Source: Pullichristensenella sp002068815
GTDB lineage: Bacteria > Bacillota > Clostridia > Christensenellales > Aristaeellaceae
DNA: 64,000 nt
Assembly: GCA_040772885.1 (NCBI GenBank)
Contig: JAXGXF010000002.1
Span: forward strand, 1 to 64,000
Reading direction: 5' to 3'
Shown here: piece by piece, positions 1 to 10,194 of the stretch
How the letters are laid out: the number at the start of each line of letters is the position of its first letter
Numbering within the stretch: position 1 is the stretch's first letter
Position numbers and translations under genes: made by a program
The notes under the pieces: generated by a model
Told to the model about the DNA's origin: nothing
Database searches by the model: none
What the model saw: only the letters and a program-made list of their open reading frames with translations

Positions 1-2269
<2,269 letters not shown>

Positions 2270-2310
2270 GGTACACGTCCTTTGCCTCAATGTATTGAAA
2301 CAGTACTTTC

Positions 2311-2338
2311 ATTATACAGGCGCACCGTTAAGAATCAA
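2311..2338 (-). promoter_or_regulatory. Sigma-A type promoter of lon
   Basis: On the minus strand, TTGATT (2338-2333), a 16-base spacer and a perfect TATAAT (2316-2311). It lies about 40 bases upstream of the lon GTG. I see no CIRCE or CtsR heptad repeat next to it. Confidence 0.75.
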
Positions 2339-2400
2339 GCCCCCAAAGGCTGGAGATTTCTAGCGGCGCCGCGGAAATGGAAAAGCCGGACAGCGCAGAT

Positions 2401-2433
2401 GAAGAAAACCGCCGCCCACGAGGGGCAGCGGTT
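2401..2433 (-). terminator. Intrinsic terminator at the end of the transporter operon
   Basis: On the minus strand a GC-rich stem begins AACCGC and closes GCGGTT, followed by TTTTCTTC. It lies 17 bases past the stop of the MacB-like gene and before the lon promoter. Confidence 0.65.
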
Positions 2434-2449
2434 GCAGGAATTGCCGGGG

Positions 2450-3601
2450 TCACTCCCCCCTCCTCCCGGCGAAGAGCGCGACGAGCCCCGAAAGCAGAGC
2501 GACCGCGCCCCAGCGCAGCGTCCCCGCCCAGAAGCGGATTTCGGAAAATTCTCGCGTGCGCACGGCGATCGGCTTCGCGGCCGAGGACGTCAATTGCCAG
2601 AACCGCTCGAGTATCGACGAGAGCTCGACGAGCACGTCCGGAATCCACTCGGTGAACACGTACATCGGTCCGATCGCGAGCGTGAGCAGCGCGTAGCCGG
2701 CCCCGAGCAGCAGAGCGTAGCCGAGCAAGTGCAGAAGCACCCACCCGGCGAACTCCGGCAGCATCGAGCGGAAGTACGATACCCGGAGCCGCTCCCGGAA
2801 ATCGCGCGCCCTGGCGGCCACGCGCCGGTTGAGCCGCCTAAGCAACGAGAAGAGCGCGAAAAAGCCGAACGCGAGCGCGAGCGCGCGCAGAATCATCGTC
2901 GCGCGCAGCACTTCTTTATCGAGGTCTGTGAACGTCCCGCCGGCGGCCCATCGCTCCGCGGCCTCGGAAAACGCCTGCGGCGCGCCGGACTTCGCGATCG
3001 GCGCTCCGCAAGCCTCGACGGTCTCGAACGGCAGCCGCTCGGAAGCCGCGCGCGCGATCGGTATGTAGAGCGCGTATTGCTCGAAGTCGCCGACGCTGCG
3101 CGGATGCCGGACGGTGCCGACGACGCGATACCATGTCTCGCCGACGAGCACCTTGCCCTCGAGCGGGTCGCCGGTCGGGAACAACTTAAAGGCGAGTTCC
3201 TCGTCGAGCACGGCGACGCGGTCGCCGCTCTTCAATTCCTCTGCGCTCGGCAGCCGCCCGGAGGAAAGGTACTTCGGATACACGGAAAACCAGCGTTCGC
3301 CGACCGCGGTCAGCGTCGCCGCCATGCTCTGCCCGGCGTCGCTCGAGAGCGAAAAGCCGAAGTCGCGCGCTGCGATCGACGAGGCGGAGAGCACCTCCGA
3401 GAGCCCCTTTGCCTCGCTCTGCCAGCCGTCGATCAGCTGTTTCAGCCGGGAGTCGCTCTCCCCCGCCGCCCCGGTCTCGGTCGGCGCGACGAAAACGTAC
3501 TGCAGAACCGACGGCTGCCGGAGGAGCCCGCCGAGCGCCGCGAGCGTCAGAATTGCGCCGAGCGCGATCAGCCACAGGCCGCGGAGCTTTCTCTTCTTCA
3601 T
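2450..3601 (-). CDS. MacB-like ABC permease subunit (periplasmic core domain)
   Basis: A 383-residue membrane protein with one N-terminal TM helix (about 8-28), an extracytoplasmic domain (about 30-230) and roughly three C-terminal TM segments. The signature is the MacB_PCD stretch around residues 125-165 (DRVAVLDEELAFKLFPTGDP, then GKVLVGETWYRVVGTV), typical of MacB/FtsX-type mechanotransmission permeases. The C-terminal FtsX part is divergent. It is the last gene of the operon, 1 base after the preceding membrane-fusion protein, which is the expected partner. No MacB-type ATPase is encoded nearby, so either an ATPase elsewhere in the genome serves it or it does not act as a normal MacB. Start is ATG at 3601. 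Confidence 0.75.
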   Translation of the reverse strand: MKKRKLRGLWLIALGAILTLAALGGLLRQPSVLQYVFVAPTETGAAGESDSRLKQLIDGWQSEAKGLSEVLSASSIAARDFGFSLSSDAGQSMAATLTAVGERWFSVYPKYLSSGRLPSAEELKSGDRVAVLDEELAFKLFPTGDPLEGKVLVGETWYRVVGTVRHPRSVGDFEQYALYIPIARAASERLPFETVEACGAPIAKSGAPQAFSEAAERWAAGGTFTDLDKEVLRATMILRALALAFGFFALFSLLRRLNRRVAARARDFRERLRVSYFRSMLPEFAGWVLLHLLGYALLLGAGYALLTLAIGPMYVFTEWIPDVLVELSSILERFWQLTSSAAKPIAVRTREFSEIRFWAGTLRWGAVALLSGLVALFAGRRGE

Positions 3602-3602
3602 A

Positions 3603-4940
3603 TCAGTTCACGTACTCCATCACCGTGGTGTCGTTGGCGATCTCCCGGTCCTCCATATAGGCGACCTTCATCCAACTCAGGTCCTCGGCGACGCTCGCGA
3701 CGCCGCCCGCCTCGGCGAGCACCCGGACCTCCATCTTCTCGGTGACGAGGCTGATCGTCCCGAACGCGCTCTGCTTTTCGCGCACGACGTACACATACCG
3801 CTCCTCGCCCTCGCCGCGGACGGCGCTCGAGGGCAAGAGCGTCGTGTTGTCGCGCGCCTTGTAGCTGACGTTGACCGGGATGTCGTTCGACAGCAGCGCG
3901 ACGGAGCCGCCGAGGTCCTTGACGAGCTTCTCGGTCAATTCGACGTCCGCGAACTTCTCGCCCGCGACGCTCAGCCCGGTCGAGATGACCTCGCTCTCGA
4001 GCTCCTGCCCCTTCTTGCCGGTGAACGTGACCTTCGTGCCCTTCGCAATCGCGAGCGTCGTCTTTTCGGCGTCGACGCGCAGGACCGGCATCTCCTCCTT
4101 CGGCGAGAACGAGTACGCGGCCGCGCGCGGGTTGAACGCCTCGCCGGGCTTGACGTTGACCTCGGTGACGTAGCCGTCGGCGTCCGCGGTCACGCGCGCG
4201 AGCGTCGAGCGCAGAACGCTCAGTTCGACCATCTGCGCTTCGAGCGAGGCGAGCTGGTCGGAGATCTTCTTCCGGTCGACGATGTAGGCGCGCACGGCGT
4301 CGTCGATGTTGTAGCGGTCCGCGGTCTGCATGCGCGCCTCGGCTTCGGCGAGCGCGTCCTTCGCGGCGAGGTGCTCCGCGTGCGCCTGCCGGAGCGCCTC
4401 GCTCGCGCCCTCGGGCAGAACGGCTTCCTCCATCTTGAGCCCCTCGACGACGAGCAGCGCGTCGACCGCGATCCGCTTTTCGAGCTCGGCCGCGCGCGCG
4501 TCGGTCAGCGCGTAATACGCCTCCGCCCACTCCTCGTCGGTGCGCTTGAGCCGGAGGTTCCGGTTCTTGCGCTCGAGCTCGTTCAATTGATCCGTCTGCT
4601 GGCTGTGGCTCGTGCGCAAGGCGGCCATGCTCTTTTCGTAGTCGGCGATCTCGGCGGTGAACAGCACGTCGCCCGCCTTTACCTCGCTCCCCGGCTGCAC
4701 GAGCACCGACGCGACGGTCAGGGACACGTCCTCCGCGCCCGCGAGCTTTTTCGGCACCGCGCCCGGGAACACCGCCTTGCCGGACAATTCGACCGTCTGG
4801 ATCAGCTTCCCCTGCTTGGGCGTCAGCAGCTTCACCTTCGCGGTCGTGATCGTGCGGATCGTGCCGGAAAAGAACATGCAAAGGGCGACGACGGCCGCCA
4901 GTCCGATAAAGCCGCGAACGGCAAACTTCTTGAGATTCAT
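3603..4940 (-). CDS. Membrane-fusion (HlyD/RND adaptor) protein
   Basis: About 445 residues. An N-terminal TM anchor is followed by a first lipoyl half (VLVQPGSEVKAGDVLFTAEI), a long helical hairpin of about 130 residues rich in Glu, Lys, Ala and Leu, a second lipoyl half (DGYVTEVNVKPGEAFNP), and beta-barrel and membrane-proximal domains near the C-terminus. This is the order of periplasmic adaptor subunits that link ABC or RND pumps to an exit duct. ATG at 4949 is possible, but GGGGG lies 9 bases before ATG 4940, so I chose 4940. It directly precedes the MacB-like permease, matching the MacA-MacB pairing. A monoderm host would use it without an outer-membrane channel. Confidence 0.82.
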   Translation of the reverse strand: MNLKKFAVRGFIGLAAVVALCMFFSGTIRTITTAKVKLLTPKQGKLIQTVELSGKAVFPGAVPKKLAGAEDVSLTVASVLVQPGSEVKAGDVLFTAEIADYEKSMAALRTSHSQQTDQLNELERKNRNLRLKRTDEEWAEAYYALTDARAAELEKRIAVDALLVVEGLKMEEAVLPEGASEALRQAHAEHLAAKDALAEAEARMQTADRYNIDDAVRAYIVDRKKISDQLASLEAQMVELSVLRSTLARVTADADGYVTEVNVKPGEAFNPRAAAYSFSPKEEMPVLRVDAEKTTLAIAKGTKVTFTGKKGQELESEVISTGLSVAGEKFADVELTEKLVKDLGGSVALLSNDIPVNVSYKARDNTTLLPSSAVRGEGEERYVYVVREKQSAFGTISLVTEKMEVRVLAEAGGVASVAEDLSWMKVAYMEDREIANDTTVMEYVN

Positions 4941-4953
4941 GCGATCCATCCCC

Positions 4954-5811
4954 CTATTTCAACTCCGTCAGCTGTATGCCCGAGAGGATATCCTTCTGGA
5001 AGTACAGGTAGACAAACAGCGCCGGAAGGATGTAAAGCGCCGCGCCGGCGAACTCGACGCCGGAGCTCGTCTCGGTGAGCTGGTTGAACATCACCGAGAG
5101 CGGCAGAAGCCTCGGCTGCTCGGCGAGGTACGCGAGCGGCTGCTCGACGAGGTTCCAGCAGTCCGCGAACGACAGCGCGACCGCCGCGCCGAGTATCGGC
5201 CGGCTGATCGGCAGCGCCACGTGCACAAAGCACCGGAACGTGCCCGCGCCGTCGATCTCCGCCGCCTCGAGAATCTCCCTCGGAAGCCCCACCATGAACT
5301 GCCTGAGCAAAAAGATGTAGAACGGCGCAAAGCAGATCGGCAATATCACCGCCCACGCGCTGTTTAAGAGCCCCAGGCTTCGAAGCGTCAGCACGTTCGG
5401 CACCATCGTGACCTGAAACGGAAGCAGCATCAGCATGATGACCGCGAAGAAGATCAGGTCGCGCCCCGGAAAGCGGAAGCGGCTGAGCGCGTAGGCCATC
5501 GCGGGGATCACGAGCGCCTGCCCGAGCAGTATCGCGCCCGCGTACATCGCCGAGTTGATCAGGAACTTCAGGACCGAGACGTCCTCGATCAGGATGTTGT
5601 AGTACTGGCTCAGCGAGAACACCCGCGGCGCGAGCTTGATCTCCATCCACTTGGCCGCGTCGAAGCTGCCGCGCGTCTCCATGAACGCCTTGATCTCGCC
5701 GGGCGAAAAGAACGAATACAGCGCCGTCAAAAACACCGGGAGCAGAACCACGAGCGCGATCGCCGCGAGGGCGGCGCGCGCCGGAATGTGCCTGCGTCTG
5801 CCAATCCGCAT
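4954..5811 (-). CDS. Carbohydrate ABC transporter permease, MalG type
   Basis: A 285-residue inner-membrane subunit of a CUT1 family importer with about six TM segments. The ATPase-coupling EAA loop is clear: EILEAAEIDGAGTFRCF followed by VALPISRP. It forms a heterodimer with the permease encoded immediately upstream. No ATPase gene lies in the operon; Firmicute CUT1 systems often share one ATPase such as MsmX. The gene ends 13 bases before the membrane-fusion gene, so importer and adaptor genes appear co-transcribed, which is unusual. Confidence 0.88.
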   Translation of the reverse strand: MRIGRRRHIPARAALAAIALVVLLPVFLTALYSFFSPGEIKAFMETRGSFDAAKWMEIKLAPRVFSLSQYYNILIEDVSVLKFLINSAMYAGAILLGQALVIPAMAYALSRFRFPGRDLIFFAVIMLMLLPFQVTMVPNVLTLRSLGLLNSAWAVILPICFAPFYIFLLRQFMVGLPREILEAAEIDGAGTFRCFVHVALPISRPILGAAVALSFADCWNLVEQPLAYLAEQPRLLPLSVMFNQLTETSSGVEFAGAALYILPALFVYLYFQKDILSGIQLTELK

Positions 5812-5821
5812 GCCGCGCCTC

Positions 5822-6677
5822 CTACGAAAGATTTTTGAGAAGCCGCCGCTGCAGAAGGAACAGCAGCCCGAAGATCGCGAACACGATCAAGGCGAAGCTG
5901 TACGCCGCGGTCGTCACGTTCTGGTAGTTCAGCTTCCCGAACATGTTGTTCATGTAGTTCTGCAGCGTGTAGACCGACTCGTCCGGGTACGCGCCGCCGA
6001 TGAAGTAGACCTCCTTGAATATCTTGAACGCGTTGATCCACGACAGTACGAACACGAGAAACGCGCTCGGCACGACCATCGGGAGCGTCACGTGAAACGC
6101 CTGTTTGAAGAACCCCGCGCCCTCGAGCCGCGCGTACTCGTACAAAGGCTCCGGGATTGCCTGCAGCGCCGCCAGGAAGATCACGACCGAGAAGCCGAGG
6201 TTTTTCCAGACGAACATCAAGATGACCGGGATGCGGAGCGCCGCGCCCTCGAGCCACGACACGCGCGCGAACCCGAGCGCCTGGACGATGCGGTTCACGC
6301 CGCCGCCGTAGTCGAACAGCACGAGCCAGATCAGAAGCATCGCGGACGAGGGCATCAGGTACGGCATCAGCACGCTGTTGCGGAAAAACGCGCCGCCGGG
6401 CTTCAGGCGGTTCAGGAGAACCGACACGCCGAACGACAGCGCCCACACGAGCGGCGTGCAGATCGCCGACAGCAAAAGCGTGTTCTTGAGGCCCAGCAGA
6501 AACATCTGGTTCTTCCAGATGTTTCTGTAATTGTCGAGCCAGACGAACGCGTTTTTGTAGCTGCCGTCGGTCAGGCTGTACCAGACGCCGCCGACGAACG
6601 GCACGATGTAGAAGAGCCGTCAGGCCGAGAAGGCCCGGCAAAAGGTAGATGAGCACTGCGCGCTTGCGGGTAAACAC
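5822..6677 (-). CDS. Carbohydrate ABC transporter permease, MalF type (frameshifted)
   Basis: Partner of the MalG-type permease. The N-terminus (VFTRKRAVLIYLLPGLLGLTA, GTG start at 6677) and the rest (FYIVPFVGGVWYSL onward to 5822) are in different frames. They join near 6611-6616; dropping one base there gives a continuous protein of about 284 residues of normal family length with the EAA loop YEYARLEGAGFFKQAF. The remaining coding sequence has no other lesion, so a sequencing or assembly error, or a very recent mutation, is more likely than an old pseudogene. An annotator without the correction would call only 5822-6604. Confidence 0.8.
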
Positions 6678-6693
6678 GACTTCTCCCTCGCCT

Positions 6694-6726
6694 CCCCGCA
6701 GGACCGGCTTCGCCGGTCCTGCGGGG
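6694..6726. other. Perfect 15-bp stem-loop between binding protein and permease genes
   Basis: CCCCGCAGGACCGGC, loop TTC, then its exact complement. There is no U-tract on the minus strand, so it is not a standard terminator. Its place between a solute-binding protein gene and its permease genes matches the RNA-stabilising or processing hairpins that raise binding protein over permease in other ABC operons (for example malE-malF). Confidence 0.75.
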
Positions 6727-6741
6727 GCGCTGTCAATCGGG

Positions 6742-9059
6742 CTATTGCCCCTCGAGCATCATCATCTGCAGCTTCTTGTCGATGTTCTTGATGAACGCGT
6801 CGGCGTCGATCTGCCCGTCGGTGAACTGGGACACCAGCGTGTAGAACTCCTGGGCGTTGTCGCGGCCGAGGCCCAGATACGGCGTGATCTTGAGCCTGTC
6901 CGCGTGTACGTCCTGTACTGCGCGATGCTCTCGGCGCTCGCCGCGTACTTGTAGTTGTCCTCGTATTCCTTGCGGTAGCCCTCGTACTCCGTGACCATGT
7001 CCTCGTAGGCCTTTTTATCGTCCTCGGGCGCCGCTTCGAGCTGCGCCTTCGCGGTCGCGATCATGTCGTCGTAGCTCTTCAAGGTCGTGTCGTAGTACGG
7101 GTCGAGCACCGGCTCGTTTTCGGTCGGCAAAATGTGAATCCTGAGCACGTCGTCGAGCGAGTTCGCGATCTCCTCGACGAACGCGATCGCGTCCTCCCGG
7201 TGCTCGGAGAACGGGTTCACAAACACGACGCACAATTCGCCCATGATCGCGGGCTCGACGTCCTCCGAGAGCGCGAGCAAGAGCGGCTTCTGGTCGCTCG
7301 TGAGCGCGTACGTGCGGGCGCTGATGTCCGCGTAGCCGCTGAACAGCGTCGCGCCCATGCCGCCGTCCGCGCGCACGGCGTACACCTTTGTCGAGGCCAC
7401 CTCGTCGTCCTCGGGGAGTCCCAGCGCGTCGAAGTCGATCGCGAGATAGGCGTCCATCAGCGCGCGGAACAGGGGCGTATCGAACTTGAACTCGTTCCCC
7501 GGCTGGCCGATAAAGACCATGTAGTCCTGCAGCATGTTCGAGAACAGGTCGCGCTTGAGCATTTCCTTCGAGTAGTACGGCTCGAAGAGCGACACGTCCG
7601 GATAGTCCTTGAGGCGCTCGGTGAGCGGCTCGAGCATCTCGTAGAGCTCGATCCAGGTCGTCGGGATGTCCTCCTCGGTCAGCCCGATCTTTTCGAACGC
7701 CTTCGGGCTGTAGCCGCGGCTGTTGAAGTAGAGTTCGATCGGCAGCGCGACGATCTCGCCGTCCTTGACGCACCAGTCCTTGAACGCCGGGTAGATGTTG
7801 TTTACGACGGAGGCGATCGTTTCGCTCCCGGTCAGTTCCGCCATGTACCCGCGCGTGAACACCGCGCTGTACTCGGCGGAGGAGGCGTAGAGGCAGTAGA
7901 CGTCGACCGACGGCGAGCGGTTCATCATCGCCTGGACCACGTCCTCGACCTGCTGCGTCAAAACGACCTCGATGTCGCCGTGCTTGTTCGTGAACGCGTA
8001 GTACGCGCTGTCGACCGACTGGTTGTACTGGTTCTGGACCTTGAGCCGCTTCTCGGCGCGGAGCGTCGGGTCGGTGTTGCGGCGGACGACCGTCTCGTAG
8101 TTCGACGCGATGAACAGCCCGTCCTCGGTCAAGATCGGCGCGCTCTGCGAGTACGAATCGAGCGGCATGTCCGAGACCGCCTGATTCGTGGACGGGTCCA
8201 TGCCCTCGATCCTGTACAGCTCGCCGTTCATGATGTAGTAGAGCGCGTCCAATTTCTCGCTGTAGACCATGCTGCCGGAACTCGAATAGCCGACGGTCGG
8301 GATCGTGATAAGATCCTCGGCCTCCTCCGACTCGGGATCGACCGACGCGACCATGACGGTGACGCCCTCGCTCCCCCAGCGGCTGCGCATCGAAAGCAGC
8401 TTCCCGTCGCGGTACGCGCACAGGCAGTTTATGTATTCCTCGCTGTCGATCTCGAGGTCGATTTCCCGGCCGGTGCCGTCCTCGAGGTCGTAGACCATAA
8501 TCATCGTGCCGCCGCTGTTGCCGTAGGTGATGAAATACATCAGCCCGTCGACGACGAACGGCTGCTGGCACTGGCGCACGTAGGAATAGTCGTTCTCCTC
8601 CTCGAGCATGTCCTCCCAGTCGAGCTCGAGCGCGACCTCCCCGCGGGCCGTGCCGTCCTCGCCGAGCGCGATCTTCCGGAGATTCGCGCCGATGAGCTCC
8701 GTCTCCCCTTCCCCGGTCTCCGCGTCCTCGACGATCCAGCGCGTCTCGACGCACAGCGCGAGCAGCTGCCCGTCGTGTACGATCAGCGCCTGCCGGTCGA
8801 TGTTCGCGCCCTCGGAGGGCTGAAAGCTCTCCTCGTCCCACGCGTAGAGCGCGGGTTTGTCGGCGCCGGGGGCCAGCACGAACAGCGCGTTGTAGGAGAG
8901 TATGTAGAGCGTATCGTCCAGATAGGCCATGCTGCGCACGCCGCCGTCGTAGCCCTCGTCGCCGCGGCGCAAAAGCGTCGCGTCGCCGGGCGCCGCGAGC
9001 GCGGAGAGGGGAACCATCGCGACAATCAGCGCGATCAGAAGCGAAAGAAGTCTCTTCAT
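6742..9059 (-). CDS. Extracellular solute-binding protein with N-terminal propeller-like domain (frameshifted near C-terminus)
   Basis: Signal peptide (KRLLSLLIALIVAMVPLSALA, SPase I type, no lipobox Cys). Residues about 25-330 are repeated short beta segments (VRSMAYLDDTLYILS, QALIVHDGQLLAL and similar) resembling a beta-propeller. Residues about 338-772 look like a family 1 sugar-binding protein (SVDSAYYAFTNKHGDIEVVL, VALPIELYFNSRGYS, PTTWIELYEML). The original frame runs to 6762 with an implausible Arg/Ser-rich tail. One base lost near 6895-6912 moves the true end (DRLKITPYLGLGRDN to MMMLEGQ) to a stop at 6742; corrected length is about 772 residues. AAGGAG precedes the ATG by 10 bases. 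The missing lipid anchor is odd for a Gram-positive importer. Confidence 0.8.
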
Positions 9060-9084
9060 TTTTTGCTATCTCCTTGAAATTGTG

Positions 9085-10194
9085 CTATGCGCCCTCGTCC
9101 GGGATTTCCTCCTCGGGAGCGGGCTCGTCCTGCGCGTACACGAGCACCGTCATGCCCAGCCGCACGCTGTCGTCCGGTTCGAACGCGATGTAGGCTGTGT
9201 AGCTCGGCTCGCTCTCGCCCTCCGCCTGCGCGCTGACGTAGGAAATCCCGGTCACGGTTCCGGAGAAGCGCGTCTCGCGGTTGTTGTCCCAGTTGAACTC
9301 GATCGCAACCGGCATGCCCTCCGCGATCGAGCCGAGGTCGGACTCGCGCACCTTGATCTCGATCTGCGTCGAGGCGTCCGGGTAGACCGCGATGATCTTC
9401 CCGCCCTTCTCGACCGCGCCGCCCGCCGCCGCGTCGACGGACGCGACGATGCCGCTGACGGCGGTCACGATCGCGCTTCCCGGAGCGAACAGCCCGTCGA
9501 GCGCGCCGGTCACGGTCTCGAACAGCAGCTCGCCGCGCTCGACGAAGTCACCGTTCTCGACGTGGATTTTGAGGATGCTGCCGCTTCCCTTGATCGGCAC
9601 GGACGCCGTCGCCGCGACCGTCCCGCGGCCGATGCGCGAGGACTGCGCGTAGTCGTCCCGGCGGAAGATGCCGACGGTCTCGGCCATGTAGAACTCGCCG
9701 CCGGTCACCTCGACCTTGTACTTCCCCTCGGCCTCGACCGTCGTCACGACGCCGGTGCCCTTGTGCGTGCCGTCGGCGGTGCAGGAGAGGAACACCTTCT
9801 CGCCGATGTGTATGAACTTGTTCTCGCTCGTGTTGTAGGCCTTCTCGGTCGACGCGGAGATCGTATACTTGTTCGTCGGCTCGATGAACATCACCGCGCC
9901 GTACCGCTCGGTGATGCCGTCGGTCAGGTCGCCCTCGCGGCCGAACACGCCGGAGACCGTCCCCTCGACGGACGCGTAGACCTTCGTCGTCTGCAAGCTC
10001 GCGATCGTCTCGCCCAGGTGCACGCGGTCGCCCGCGCGCACGTTGACCTTGTCCACGATGCCGCCGAACGGCGCGAGCACGCTGACCGGGTCGCCGCCGG
10101 TCACCTTTCCGTCAAACACCATCTCCGCGCCCGCCGCGCCGCACAACAGCGCCGCCGCGACGAGGAGCACAACCGCCCTTTTCAGGTTTTTCAT
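9085..10194 (-). CDS. Secreted membrane-fusion (HlyD/biotinyl-lipoyl-like) protein
   Basis: A 369-residue exported protein: signal peptide (KRAVVLLVAAALLCGAAGA), then an N-terminal lipoyl-like half (VLAPFGGIVDKVNVRAGDRV), a central beta-rich region, a second lipoyl-like half (GIVASVDAAAGGAVEKGGKI) and a C-terminal beta-barrel with EIKVRESDLGSIAEGMPV. It lacks the long coiled-coil hairpin of the other adaptor in this operon. The ATG at 10194 overlaps the stop of the upstream gene (ATGA), indicating translational coupling; a longer frame to 10380 is a shadow. It may form a structural adaptor with the 653-residue secreted protein encoded upstream. Substrate unknown. Confidence 0.75.
   Translation of the reverse strand: MKNLKRAVVLLVAAALLCGAAGAEMVFDGKVTGGDPVSVLAPFGGIVDKVNVRAGDRVHLGETIASLQTTKVYASVEGTVSGVFGREGDLTDGITERYGAVMFIEPTNKYTISASTEKAYNTSENKFIHIGEKVFLSCTADGTHKGTGVVTTVEAEGKYKVEVTGGEFYMAETVGIFRRDDYAQSSRIGRGTVAATASVPIKGSGSILKIHVENGDFVERGELLFETVTGALDGLFAPGSAIVTAVSGIVASVDAAAGGAVEKGGKIIAVYPDASTQIEIKVRESDLGSIAEGMPVAIEFNWDNNRETRFSGTVTGISYVSAQAEGESEPSYTAYIAFEPDDSVRLGMTVLVYAQDEPAPEEEIPDEGA

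Noticed and set aside
7134..9077. Plus-strand ORF of 647 codons
   Set aside because: Antisense to the solute-binding protein gene; Arg/Val/Asp-rich low-complexity translation without homology features.
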